20,971 bases of DNA from a virus, in the IMG/VR virus record IMGVR_UViG_3300044675_004434, positions 1 through 20,971 of that record. One strand, 5' to 3'. The notes under the pieces were generated by a model. It did not search any database. It saw only the letters and a program-made list of their open reading frames with translations, and was not told the origin of the DNA. This document shows, in pieces, positions 6,782-12,774 of the stretch; within the stretch, counting starts at the first letter, position 1, and each line of letters begins with the position of its first letter. Position numbers and translations under genes: made by a program.

Positions 6782-7292
6782 AAGTTACATTTTCAAATCC
6801 AACAATATAACCACCGTATTTCTTGGGATCATCACTAATGGTCACTTGATAAGTGTCTGGTCTAATTCCAGTAATGTAGAGATTCTCATACTTACGAATA
6901 CCCTGTTTAGCATTAACTTTCTTACCAACTACATCATCTGAAATAGTCAAAAAGTTTTCCTTAACCCATTGTTTCAACATTTCATCTTCTAAAGACTTCT
7001 TGACATAGATCATATCATCCAAAATATCTACAAGTCCAGCATCTGGCTCAAGATGAACCTTATCCCTTAGAAACTCTGCCAAATTATAACCATCCAAGTC
7101 ATATTCAAAGAGACAATTAAAAATGTCATCTTCATATGTCTCACGTAGCTCATCAGCAGTGATAGACTCATTCCATTTCTGGTAGCTATCAACCATCCTA
7201 ACAAATGCCTTGTTAGAACGGTTAACAGTCTTCTCACTGAGTACAGGACGCTTTACTGCATCTTTTAGGTTCATATATGTTTGTTCACTCAT
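6771..7292 (-). CDS. Hypothetical phage protein
   Basis: 173 residues, acidic. The N-terminal two thirds are helical (NRSNKAFVRMVDSYQKWN; ETYEDDIFNCLFEYDLDGYN). The C-terminal third reads like a small beta barrel of the SH3 or KOW type (VVGKKVNAKQGIRKYENLYI, then YGGYIVGFENVTFVD). The 70-residue product at 8098-8310 has a similar beta pattern. I do not recognise a family. It is the first gene after the promoter at 7299-7326 and leads a four-gene overlapping operon. Confidence 0.75.
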   Translation of the reverse strand: MSEQTYMNLKDAVKRPVLSEKTVNRSNKAFVRMVDSYQKWNESITADELRETYEDDIFNCLFEYDLDGYNLAEFLRDKVHLEPDAGLVDILDDMIYVKKSLEDEMLKQWVKENFLTISDDVVGKKVNAKQGIRKYENLYITGIRPDTYQVTISDDPKKYGGYIVGFENVTFVD

Positions 7293-7298
7293 AAGTCT

Positions 7299-7326
7299 AG
7301 ATTACCAAAGATTTATATTAAGTCAA
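7299..7326 (-). promoter_or_regulatory. Sigma70-type promoter for the 7292-to-5886 operon
   Basis: Minus strand TTGACT (7321-7326), 16-bp spacer ending in TGG, TAATCT (7299-7304). It lies 6 bp before the start codon and overlaps the end of the 7318-7524 gene. Confidence 0.65.
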
Positions 7327-7524
7327 GATACTTTTTGGAAGTTTGTAGTCTGGAATTTGACCGGGAAACCAAAAGAAATCCTCATCAAAGCTATAGAAAA
7401 AAGTCTGATTAGTTGCAGGATTGTATGCTTCAATCACAGTTCTATCGTTCATCTGACGTTGTTTACCCCTAAATTCCATGTGTGGATATTTAGATTTAAT
7501 TTCTTCCGGAACGTGGGCGTTCAT
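7318..7524 (-). CDS. Small hypothetical protein
   Basis: 68 residues if started at the ATG at 7522-7524, which overlaps the upstream stop as ATGA, the coupling used by its neighbours. The frame is open to an earlier ATG at 7551 (77 residues), which would overlap the previous gene by 31 bp. The product (NAHVPEEIKSKYPHMEFRG, then NPATNQTFFYSFDEDFFWFP) is aromatic-rich near the C-terminus. No family recognised. Confidence 0.65.
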   Translation of the reverse strand: MNAHVPEEIKSKYPHMEFRGKQRQMNDRTVIEAYNPATNQTFFYSFDEDFFWFPGQIPDYKLPKSILT

Positions 7525-7769
7525 AATCTGGGTTTGTTCTTGGTTTTCCATTTATCGTAATGACCGGGAAAATTACGTTCAATGTTTGATTCAATTATTT
7601 GTGACGCTTTTGAATCAATGATTTCAGCACCACAAGTATCACATCGTTGAATTGTAACATCTTTAGTTACAAGACTTCTTCCCCCACTTAATTGTGAGAA
7701 ATAATTGACAGTAACATCTATGTATGTACCTGTCTCGCATTCAAAACATTGTGAAGGTCTAATATTCAT
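7521..7769 (-). CDS. Zinc-finger protein, YgiT/MqsA N-domain type
   Basis: 82 residues. Two CxxC pairs (CFEC near residues 8-11 and CDTC near 43-46) flank the beta segment TYIDVTVNYFSQL, and IIDSKASQIIES follows. This is the layout of the small zinc domain found in YgiT-type proteins and the MqsA antitoxin N-terminus. The DNA-binding HTH domain of MqsA is missing, and no MqsR toxin gene lies next to it, so a toxin-antitoxin role is not supported. It overlaps both neighbours as ATGA, within the coupled operon 8310-to-7318. Confidence 0.75.
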   Translation of the reverse strand: MNIRPSQCFECETGTYIDVTVNYFSQLSGGRSLVTKDVTIQRCDTCGAEIIDSKASQIIESNIERNFPGHYDKWKTKNKPRL

Positions 7770-7936
7770 TTTTCAGCAATCCAATCGTGAAATCGTTGTG
7801 GTAAAAACATATACGCAACAATCAATCCAATAGAAATAATTGTAGGTGATACATCCACTTTAAATAACTTATAAAGCAATATACTTGCAAACAACGATAG
7901 TGCCAAATTAATAAAAAATGCTAAAAAGATTTTCAT
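7766..7936 (-). CDS. Small two-helix membrane protein
   Basis: 56 residues, ATG at 7934-7936 and stop at 7766-7768. Two hydrophobic segments (IFLAFFINLALSLFASILL and VSPTIISIGLIVAYMFL) are joined by the loop YKLFKVD, and the C-terminal tail is polar. Both ends overlap neighbouring genes by the ATGA arrangement, which strongly supports the reading. It could be a small inner-membrane or holin-like protein, but nothing more specific can be said. Confidence 0.75.
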   Translation of the reverse strand: MKIFLAFFINLALSLFASILLYKLFKVDVSPTIISIGLIVAYMFLPQRFHDWIAEK

Positions 7937-8094
7937 AGAAATAATGATTGAATACTCTTCAACTTACGATTCAACTCTTCATTGTGTTTCTCTAAATCTT
8001 CAATTTTCTGAAGCAACCTAGCATTTTCTTTGTGTAGTGTATGTAGTTGATTCATTAAATCTCTTAGAATATCTGCATTTGATTCAAATTCCAT
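7933..8094 (-). CDS. Small coiled-coil protein
   Basis: 53 residues, ATG at 8092-8094. Almost the whole product forms a leucine-rich heptad pattern (LRDLMNQLHTLHKENARLL, QKIEDLEKHNEELNRKL), which predicts a coiled coil. The stop overlaps the ATG of the membrane protein gene (ATGA), and the upstream gene ends 3 bp before its start. No known family, but gene position and overlap support it. Confidence 0.75.
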   Translation of the reverse strand: MEFESNADILRDLMNQLHTLHKENARLLQKIEDLEKHNEELNRKLKSIQSLFL

Positions 8095-8097
8095 AAC

Positions 8098-8310
8098 TTA
8101 TTCTACCTTTCCATATACAGTTTCAACATCAATATAATAATTAGGCAATCCATGTGGACGAATAGTAAACTTCCAAGTCTTTTCACGGTCCTTGAAATTA
8201 TAACCACTGATATAACCAATACCACGGTTAGTGTTTACCTTGTCACCAAAATGGTACGGAAGAGGATTATCAGCCAGTACCTTAGCGAACAGTTCGTTAT
8301 TATTGATCAT
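8098..8310 (-). CDS. Small hypothetical protein, SH3-like
   Basis: 70 residues. FGDKVNTNRGIGYISGYNF and the following beta-strand pattern suggest a small SH3/KOW-like barrel, like the C-terminus of the 6771-7292 product. It is the first gene of the coupled five-gene operon 8310-to-7318, directly after an excellent sigma70-type promoter. Function unknown. Confidence 0.7.
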   Translation of the reverse strand: MINNNELFAKVLADNPLPYHFGDKVNTNRGIGYISGYNFKDREKTWKFTIRPHGLPNYYIDVETVYGKVE

Positions 8311-8316
8311 ATGAAC

Positions 8317-8344
8317 AGACTACCACACTTTTTTTAAATGTCAA
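8317..8344 (-). promoter_or_regulatory. Sigma70-type promoter for the 8310-to-7318 operon
   Basis: Minus strand TTGACA (8339-8344), 16-bp spacer ending in GTGG, TAGTCT (8317-8322). The -35 lies inside the 3' end of the dCMP deaminase gene. Confidence 0.7.
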
Positions 8345-8852
8345 ACATTTTTCCGTCAAAATATGCTTTGCATCCTAAAATTCTATCAATGGTATGAATT
8401 TCCACCCCAGATTCATTGAACATCGTGAAAGTAGCATTGTCATGTCCCTTCCATTGTTCTCTTTGTGTTGCGTTACATAAATCATTGAATTGTTGATGTA
8501 TATAAACACATTTGATGCCGCTTTGAATGATTCCTCTAGCACAATCTGCGCATGGAAGCGCATTGGTATAAAGAATTGCGTCATCAGTGTTTATACCATA
8601 CTTGGCAGCAGCATAAATAGCATTGCGTTCACCATGTTCATACCATTTATATTTTTCTGGTCTTTCATGACGCAATTCATTTTTATCATCTACTCCAATA
8701 GGAATACCATTGTATCCTGTTGAAATGATTCGTTTATCTTTTACAATAAGAGCGCCAATTTTTGTCTTAGGATCTTTGGATTTACTTGCAACCCAATAAA
8801 CTCCTTGTAAAAACCATTCGTTCCAATCTGGCGGTGTATAATTTAATCCCAT
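8334..8852 (-). CDS. dCMP deaminase
   Basis: 172 residues, a normal length for phage deoxycytidylate deaminases. The zinc site is complete: H73-G-E75 with E75 as proton shuttle, and P100-C101-x-x-C104. Flanking family segments are SKDPKTKIGALIVKD near the N-terminus and STGYNGIPIGV. The enzyme converts dCMP to dUMP, feeding thymidylate synthesis, and acts in the cytosol. The gene overlaps the end of the 8843-9406 gene by 10 bp, so the two are coupled and driven by the promoter at 9415-9442. No thymidylate synthase is visible in this window. Confidence 0.93.
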   Translation of the reverse strand: MGLNYTPPDWNEWFLQGVYWVASKSKDPKTKIGALIVKDKRIISTGYNGIPIGVDDKNELRHERPEKYKWYEHGERNAIYAAAKYGINTDDAILYTNALPCADCARGIIQSGIKCVYIHQQFNDLCNATQREQWKGHDNATFTMFNESGVEIHTIDRILGCKAYFDGKMFDI

Positions 8853-9406
8853 AGTTGTTGATAGTATTTTACGAACAATTGCATTCCTTTTTTACGACGC
8901 TTTTCCAATTCTTTAGATTTCTTAAGATAGTCATTCCAAGCTTGTTTTTGTTCTGGTGTTTTTTCACGGTTAATATTTTTAAAGTAATCATCCATATTAT
9001 TACGGACATACATAATTGGAGGCATTGGATTGAACTTTTCTTCATCATGCATATATTCAAATGTCCAAATCAGTTCATCCAAGATTTGGTGCCACTGTTC
9101 ATATGTAATATCAGGTGGATGTGTATGAACATTGATCTTCTTGAAGTGTTTTAGTCTGGGAAGAATAAAATTCGTAAATGTATAATCCAAACTCCAACAT
9201 TCACTATCACTTACACCATAACGAATTCGTTGATAGGTACTAATAATCCATCTTTTTACATCATAATATCTGTAATAGATACGCCAACCATAGGTAAGGT
9301 GGTCTAATATCCAATCACCATACTTATTGGTTCTGTACCATGGTTCCAAAGAAGTAGCTTCTGCTTTTTCCAAGCTTTCGTTGATTTTTTTAACATTAAG
9401 ATCCAT
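8843..9406 (-). CDS. Conserved phage hypothetical protein
   Basis: 187 residues, Trp- and Tyr-rich, soluble. The central segment RIRYGVSDSECWSLDYTFT, followed by a LxxFK-type helix and the WHQILDELIWTFEYM helix, matches from memory a protein family common in T4-like and other large phages with no known role. The C-terminal 40 residues are strongly basic and helical (KSKELEKRRKKGMQLFVKY). First gene of a two-gene unit with the dCMP deaminase. Confidence 0.75.
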   Translation of the reverse strand: MDLNVKKINESLEKAEATSLEPWYRTNKYGDWILDHLTYGWRIYYRYYDVKRWIISTYQRIRYGVSDSECWSLDYTFTNFILPRLKHFKKINVHTHPPDITYEQWHQILDELIWTFEYMHDEEKFNPMPPIMYVRNNMDDYFKNINREKTPEQKQAWNDYLKKSKELEKRRKKGMQLFVKYYQQLWD

Positions 9407-9414
9407 ATATTTAG

Positions 9415-9442
9415 ACTATACTATAAAATATTAAAATGTCAA
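9415..9442 (-). promoter_or_regulatory. Sigma70-type promoter for 9406-to-8334
   Basis: Minus strand TTGACA (9437-9442), 16-bp spacer, TATAGT (9415-9420). No TGn before the -10 here. Confidence 0.7.
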
Positions 9443-9470
9443 ATTAAAAGAACTATTAAAGATTACATTT

Positions 9471-9481
9471 GATATTTATAT
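9471..9481 (+). promoter_or_regulatory. Candidate late promoter motif, plus strand
   Basis: GATATTTATAT, 17 nt before the ATG at 9498. It has the same coding-strand orientation as the motifs before the minus-strand genes. Confidence 0.4.
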
Positions 9482-9497
9482 AAGTGAACTAAAGCCT

Positions 9498-9704
9498 ATG
9501 AAAAAGCAAAAATCTAAAATTGTTGACGGAATATTTTATGGAATTGAAGTTACAATTGAAGATGAGAAGTTAATTAAGGTTCATAACAGAGACGGCACCA
9601 AATTCAAGGATATCAAACCTCAAATTGACAGAATTGCACAATACTTAATTGACGAAGGTTTTGTAAAAGATTTAATTCCAATGGTAAAAGTAATAATGTA
9701 TTAA
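9498..9704 (+). CDS. Small hypothetical protein
   Basis: 68 residues: a basic N-terminus, then two beta-like stretches (YGIEVTIEDEKLIKVHNRDG) and a C-terminal helix (IDRIAQYLIDEGFVKDLI). No family recognised. It is a single plus-strand gene between minus-strand genes. Its stop abuts the stop of the 9705-10106 gene with no terminator between, so the two genes would give convergent transcripts that can pair. Confidence 0.65.
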   Translation: MKKQKSKIVDGIFYGIEVTIEDEKLIKVHNRDGTKFKDIKPQIDRIAQYLIDEGFVKDLIPMVKVIMY

Positions 9705-10106
9705 TTACTTCTTACTATCTTCCCAATCACGAAACATCATATTTCCTAGGAGATATGCTTGTTTTTCAGCTTTTCTCAATTCAGTATCATTTTGTGCATA
9801 ATGAGTATCACCCGATTCATTTTCACCAATACCATACATATTGTTTTCATGTTGATACAAATGAATACATTCATGTGCAAATGATCTAAGTATATCTTTT
9901 GGATGACGATTTAGAATGAATAATGTAATACTTTTATCTGCTGGATTATAGTAAGCAGTTTTACCCAAGATATTGTTTGAATTATCTTGATCTTTTTTAA
10001 GAACAATCTTGGGTGTAGTTTGTAAATTCAATTTATTTTTTATTACCGCAAATAATTCGGGTAACAATGACATAAATTCTTTCTTTGTATCAGCATCCAT
10101 ATACAT
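9705..10106 (-). CDS. HExxH zinc metallopeptidase-like protein
   Basis: 133 residues. The motif H78-E79-C-I-H82 (SFAHECIHLYQHE) is typical of zinc metalloproteases. About 30 residues later AEKQAYLLG gives a Glu in an ExxA setting that could be the third zinc ligand, as in gluzincins. Small HExxH proteins of this type occur in many large phages; their substrates are mostly unknown. The length is too short for a secreted bacterial protease, and there is no signal peptide. The ATG has no Shine-Dalgarno sequence and lies next to a TATTTATA-type stretch at 10107-10119. An alternative start is Met3. Confidence 0.75.
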   Translation of the reverse strand: MYMDADTKKEFMSLLPELFAVIKNKLNLQTTPKIVLKKDQDNSNNILGKTAYYNPADKSITLFILNRHPKDILRSFAHECIHLYQHENNMYGIGENESGDTHYAQNDTELRKAEKQAYLLGNMMFRDWEDSKK

Positions 10107-10119
10107 AAATATAAATAAA
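10107..10119 (-). promoter_or_regulatory. Possible late promoter motif
   Basis: Minus strand TTTTATTTATATTTATG between the terminator hairpin at 10116-10149 and the ATG at 10106. It is the weakest match of the group. Confidence 0.3.
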
Positions 10120-10149
10120 AAACCCCACAGACATTAAAATCTGTAGGGT
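10116..10149 (-). terminator. Rho-independent terminator
   Basis: Stem ACCCCACAGA with TCTGTAGGGT (one C/A mismatch), about 10 bp, then a T-run on the minus strand. It terminates the run of genes ending at 10171. Confidence 0.85.
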
Positions 10150-10170
10150 CTTTGTTTTGTACATTTACAA

Positions 10171-10422
10171 TTAAATCAATTGAATCTTATTCTTCAATTC
10201 ATCTGGAATAAAACAATCATTAACCGTGTGACACTTGACACAATAAAAAGCATCAATAGGCAAATAAGAATCCTTTGGTTGTCCAGTAAGTAATGAACTT
10301 ACCTTACGCAAAAACATTCCTTGATTAAATACATTACCTTTACATGTATCACACACAACTTCACTTGTATCTTTTATACTTAGTTTCTGTTGTGGTCTGT
10401 GTCCTTCTGTTGATCCAAACAT
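10171..10422 (-). CDS. Zinc-ribbon protein
   Basis: 83 residues with two CxxC knuckles, CDTC near residues 24-27 and CVKC near 61-64, separated by FLRKVSSLLTGQPKDSYLP. The pattern with LRKxSxLL between the knuckles matches small zinc-ribbon proteins of cyanophages and other T4-like phages, whose function is not known. It may bind nucleic acid or a protein partner. Third gene of the operon starting at 10997; 9 bp follow the upstream stop. Confidence 0.8.
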   Translation of the reverse strand: MFGSTEGHRPQQKLSIKDTSEVVCDTCKGNVFNQGMFLRKVSSLLTGQPKDSYLPIDAFYCVKCHTVNDCFIPDELKNKIQLI

Positions 10423-10431
10423 ACTTGTAAA

Positions 10432-10761
10432 TTAGGCTACAGTAGTTGGATCGTTATCACTAGCAGCTTCCAAACGAGCAGCTTGTGAATTTACCAAATC
10501 AGCAGCAGCTTGTAGTGCTTCTTCAGTTGGATGTGGAGTGTTCAATACAGTTACTGCATTATCAGTTGCGGTAGTCAAACGATTCAATGCTTCTTGTAAA
10601 TTAGTTAGTGCTGACATAATATTATTTAACCTTTCAATTTGTTGTTTGTTACTCTCCAAAACAGCCATCAATAATTCTTCATTATGACACTCATCACAAC
10701 CAAATTTATCAATAACTGCTTTAAAAAACTTTTTTATCATACTCATATAAGTATAAGTCAT
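10432..10761 (-). CDS. Small helical hypothetical protein
   Basis: 109 residues. A short basic N-terminal helix (MIKKFFKAVIDKFGCDECHN) with a CxxCH pair is followed by a long coiled-coil region (VLESNKQQIERLNNIMSAL). The C-terminus is Ala- and Thr-rich (AAADLVNSQAARLEAASDN). The ATG at 10761 overlaps the stop of the upstream gene as ATGA; Met6 and Met8 are alternative starts. The family is not recognised. Confidence 0.7.
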   Translation of the reverse strand: MTYTYMSMIKKFFKAVIDKFGCDECHNEELLMAVLESNKQQIERLNNIMSALTNLQEALNRLTTATDNAVTVLNTPHPTEEALQAAADLVNSQAARLEAASDNDPTTVA

Positions 10762-10997
10762 CCATTCAAAACTTTATTACATCCCCGTGACAATGCAATT
10801 ATTTCATCCAAACTCTCCTTAACTCTAATTGGGTGTGTTGAATTATTCTTGGTGAAAATTAAACTGTGAACCTTAGACTGTTCTACATTAATTACCATAT
10901 CCAAGTTAATCAACTGTGGATTATACTTTCTATTGGTTGTATTTTCCATATCATCATGTCCAGGATCCAATACCGATAGTTTTACAAAGTGTGCCAT
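10758..10997 (-). CDS. Small hypothetical protein, FlbD-like beta protein
   Basis: 79 residues. The pattern INLDMVINVEQSKVHSLIF, then IRVKESLDEIIAL, resembles small phage proteins and the bacterial FlbD family (residues that set up a beta hairpin, then VKESxDEVI). Similarity is by eye only. First gene of the 10997-to-10171 operon, expressed from a sigma70-type promoter. Confidence 0.65.
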   Translation of the reverse strand: MAHFVKLSVLDPGHDDMENTTNRKYNPQLINLDMVINVEQSKVHSLIFTKNNSTHPIRVKESLDEIIALSRGCNKVLNG

Positions 10998-11020
10998 ATA
11001 TATTTTTTATTTATAAATAA

Positions 11021-11048
11021 ATACTAACACGATTGTGAATTTTGTCAA
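11021..11048 (-). promoter_or_regulatory. Sigma70-type promoter for the 10997-to-10171 operon
   Basis: Minus strand TTGACA (11043-11048), 16-bp spacer ending in TGT, TAGTAT (11021-11026). Its -35 overlaps the plus-strand motif at 11046-11057. Confidence 0.65.
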
Positions 11049-11057
11049 TATTTATAT
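11046..11057 (+). promoter_or_regulatory. Candidate late promoter motif, plus strand
   Basis: CAATATTTATAT, 24 nt before the ATG at 11081, with an AAAGGA ribosome-site candidate in between. It overlaps the opposite-strand -35 element, so the two promoters could not be occupied together. Confidence 0.45.
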
Positions 11058-11080
11058 GCCGAAAGGATTAAATATAATTT

Positions 11081-11464
11081 ATGGCAGTAACAATCAATTA
11101 CAATGTAGACAGTATACAATGTTATACTCAATACGATCAATATACAGATGTAGTAGTTAAAGTAGGATGGAGTTGTATCGGTTCTGGTATAGCTCAAGTA
11201 GGTCCACAAAGTGGAAGCGAAGTAAAAACATACTACCCAAATACTACACCATTAACAGTAAATAGTGGTTCGTGGGACAGTGGTAGCTTTGTTCCATTCA
11301 ACCAATTAACAAATCAAATTGTTATGGGATGGGTATTTGCAGAAATTGGCAATCAAAAAGATGCAATTGATAATTATGTTACCGAACAAGTTCAACAAAT
11401 GATCAATCCTACAATCGTAAATTTACCTCTACCATGGCAACCAACTGGTAGTTCACAACCTTAA
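11081..11464 (+). CDS. Paralogue A of a phage protein family (no Ig domain)
   Basis: 127 residues, no signal peptide. The order of conserved pieces matches the first 112 residues of the next gene: NYNVDSIQCYTQY, DVVVKVGWSCIGS, SGSFVPFNQLTNQIVMGW, then a helix and NPTIVNLPLPWQP. Short proteins of this type, with the ExxY..Y start and the LPLPW end, are familiar from cyanophage and other large-phage genomes, where they are uncharacterised; a virion role is plausible. It lacks the Ig domain of its neighbour. It forms a plus-strand unit with 11479-12111, 14 bp apart. Confidence 0.75.
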   Translation: MAVTINYNVDSIQCYTQYDQYTDVVVKVGWSCIGSGIAQVGPQSGSEVKTYYPNTTPLTVNSGSWDSGSFVPFNQLTNQIVMGWVFAEIGNQKDAIDNYVTEQVQQMINPTIVNLPLPWQPTGSSQP

Positions 11465-11478
11465 TTTAATAAAACAAC

Positions 11479-12111
11479 ATGAGCGCAATAATCAATTGGA
11501 GAGTGGGTACAATGGAATGTTATCCCACATACGAACAAAACATTGATGTAGTATTTACTGTTCATTGGGACTGCGTTGGTTCCGAAACAGTAAATAATAT
11601 CACATACAACGGTAGAGTTTATGGTGCAACAGGAGTAACATATCATTCTGGTTCACAATTCACTCCTTATAATCAATTAACTCAAGATCAAGTTATTAGT
11701 TGGGTCTGGGATTCAATCGGTACTGAACAAAAAAATAGTTACGAATCATCTGTACAAACTCAAATTGATAATCAAATCAATCCACCAGTAGTAATTCTAC
11801 CTCTACCTTGGACTCCACCAGCAATTGTACAACAACCAGCAAATCAAGCTGTTCCAACTGGTTCATCAGTAACATTTACTGTAGTTGCAAGTGGTCCATC
11901 CGATCTATCTTATCAATGGTCCAAAGATGGTTCCACTATTACCAATGCAATAAGTTCCAGTTATACAATTGAAAGTGTACAAGATAGTGATGTAGGTAAT
12001 TACACCGTACTCGTTTCTGGAAACAACGGACAAACAGTTAATAGCAATCCAGCAACATTAACTATTATGTCTCCTACACCTCCAGATCCAGAACCTACTG
12101 GTTCAATCTAA
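11479..12111 (+). CDS. Paralogue B fused to an Ig-like domain
   Basis: 210 residues. Residues 1-112 are homologous to the preceding gene product (ECYPTYEQNIDVVFTVHWDC; FTPYNQLTQDQVISWVW; ILPLPWTPP). Residues 114-198 form one Ig-like domain with W147 in LSYQWSKDG and the DSDVGNY turn (D171, Y175), but without the usual disulfide cysteines. A Pro/Thr/Glu-rich tail follows. Ig-like domains on phage proteins commonly decorate the virion surface and bind weakly to carbohydrates. The pairing suggests a tandem duplication followed by gain or loss of the Ig domain. A terminator follows at 12128-12157. Confidence 0.85.
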   Translation: MSAIINWRVGTMECYPTYEQNIDVVFTVHWDCVGSETVNNITYNGRVYGATGVTYHSGSQFTPYNQLTQDQVISWVWDSIGTEQKNSYESSVQTQIDNQINPPVVILPLPWTPPAIVQQPANQAVPTGSSVTFTVVASGPSDLSYQWSKDGSTITNAISSSYTIESVQDSDVGNYTVLVSGNNGQTVNSNPATLTIMSPTPPDPEPTGSI

Positions 12112-12127
12112 CAAACCAAAACAATTA

Positions 12128-12157
12128 AACCCCGTCAAATTAATGACGGGGTTTTTT
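12128..12157 (+). terminator. Rho-independent terminator
   Basis: 10-bp stem AACCCCGTCA (12128-12137) with TGACGGGGTT (12144-12153), loop AATTAA, followed by a T-run on the plus strand. It may also stop transcription from the tRNA array on the other strand. Confidence 0.9.
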
Positions 12158-12169
12158 ATTACTTTGAAA

Positions 12170-12245
12170 TGGTGGGTCAAACCGGACTTGAACCGATAAC
12201 CAAAGAATTATGAGTTCTACGCTCTAACCATTGAGCTATTGACCC
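12170..12245 (-). tRNA. tRNA with anticodon CAT, probably Ile2 (lysidine type)
   Basis: Complete class I cloverleaf, 76 nt, with encoded CCA. Acceptor GGGTCAA pairs with TTGACCC, discriminator A. The D-loop has GG, the anticodon loop is CTCATAA, and the T-loop is TTCAAGT. The D-arm, the TTGGTT variable region and the T-arm resemble tRNA-Ile2(CAU) more than elongator Met, so modification of C34 to lysidine and reading of AUA is likely. Elongator Met cannot be excluded by eye. Confidence 0.85.
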
Positions 12246-12269
12246 GTAAATACTTTTACTTTTCAAAAA

Positions 12270-12362
12270 TGGTGGCTCCGTAGGGAATTGAACCCTATCA
12301 GCACCCAAATCTAGGGATTATACAGATTATAAGTCTGCCCATGCACCATACATCACAGAGCC
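12270..12362 (-). tRNA. tRNA with long variable arm and anticodon TAT (copy 1)
   Basis: 93 nt with encoded CCA. Acceptor GGCTCTG pairs with CGGAGCC, T-arm TAGGG-TTCAATT-CCCTA. Anticodon stem GCAGA/TCTGT encloses CTTATAA, giving TAT at 34-36, which reads AUA. The D-arm is minimal (ATG/CAT around a loop with GG). About 24 nt lie between anticodon and T stems, with an AATC-GATT mini-stem, so it is class II. Normal Ile tRNAs are class I; class II shape belongs to Leu, Ser or Tyr. Amino-acid identity is unclear. A near-copy lies at 13831-13922. Confidence 0.75.
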
Positions 12363-12373
12363 ATTACTAAAAA

Positions 12374-12446
12374 TGGAGCGGGTCCGAACTTTGCATTTCG
12401 CCTTTTAGTCTGGTAGACTAACGTGCCCTCTTTACACTTGACCCGC
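12374..12446 (-). tRNA. Irregular Gly-like tRNA, anticodon ACC
   Basis: 73 nt. Acceptor GCGGGTC pairs perfectly with GACCCGC and is followed by T and CCA; a U discriminator is the Gly pattern. Anticodon stem TTAGT/ACTAA encloses CTACCAG (ACC, reads GGU). Irregular points: A8 instead of U8, a T-arm of only 4 bp (CGAA/TTCG) with loop ATGCAAAG instead of TTCRANN, and ACC instead of GCC or TCC. It may be a divergent functional tRNA or a decaying one. Confidence 0.6.
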
Positions 12447-12449
12447 ATT

Positions 12450-12759
12450 AAATTCAAATAGGAAGGACTAATGATTACCTCCAAGTTTCAGAATCACGAC
12501 TGGTTATTCATCCACAATCCACACGGGTAATTACTCCTTGTGTTAATGACTGATGGGATTTGTTTTCCCACAACGGGCTACGATTTATCATTTATATTTT
12601 AGCTACGATCCCGATACGCTCAAATCCAAGGTTGTACGACCTCAAATTCTCCATAGACTTACCCTCCATGATTCCTACTCCAACCAATATACAACGTTTT
12701 TCAACGCCATATATTGTGCGTTACAACTAAACTAATTGTTGTTCCGCCACTATCTTAAA
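12450..12759 (-). other. 310-bp structured stretch inside the tRNA array
   Basis: No convincing long ORF and no cloverleaf on either strand. A long hairpin pairs 12685-12691 (CAATATA) with 12710-12716 (TATATTG), with an inner CGTT/AACG stem. A TGGG/CCCA hairpin lies at 12554-12570, and TCGTAGC occurs twice on the minus strand. It follows a boxA and precedes tRNA genes, so it is probably transcribed with them. Confidence 0.45.
12592..12669 (-). CDS. Possible 25-residue micropeptide
   Basis: ATG at 12667-12669 with a GGAG ribosome-site candidate 8-11 nt upstream; stop at 12592-12594. Product starts MEGKSMENLRSYNLGF and ends IGIVAKI. It lies in the structured stretch within the tRNA array, so it may be chance. 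Confidence 0.2.
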   Translation of the reverse strand: MEGKSMENLRSYNLGFERIGIVAKI

Positions 12760-12771
12760 TTGTTAAAGAAC
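12760..12771 (-). promoter_or_regulatory. boxA antitermination site
   Basis: Minus strand GTTCTTTAACAA followed by TTTAAG. This matches the rRNA leader boxA (GCTCTTTAACAA in E. coli) at 11 of 12 positions. In this unit it lies internally, after the tRNA-like element at 12775-12902, as boxA also does in rRNA spacers. Confidence 0.6.
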
Positions 12772-12774
12772 TAT

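Noticed and set aside
7521-7769. MqsRA-type toxin-antitoxin system
   Set aside because: Only the small zinc domain is present; there is no HTH domain and no toxin-like neighbour.
12553-12735. 60-codon plus-strand open frame
   Set aside because: It lies over the structured stretch with hairpins and lacks a ribosome site or any domain.
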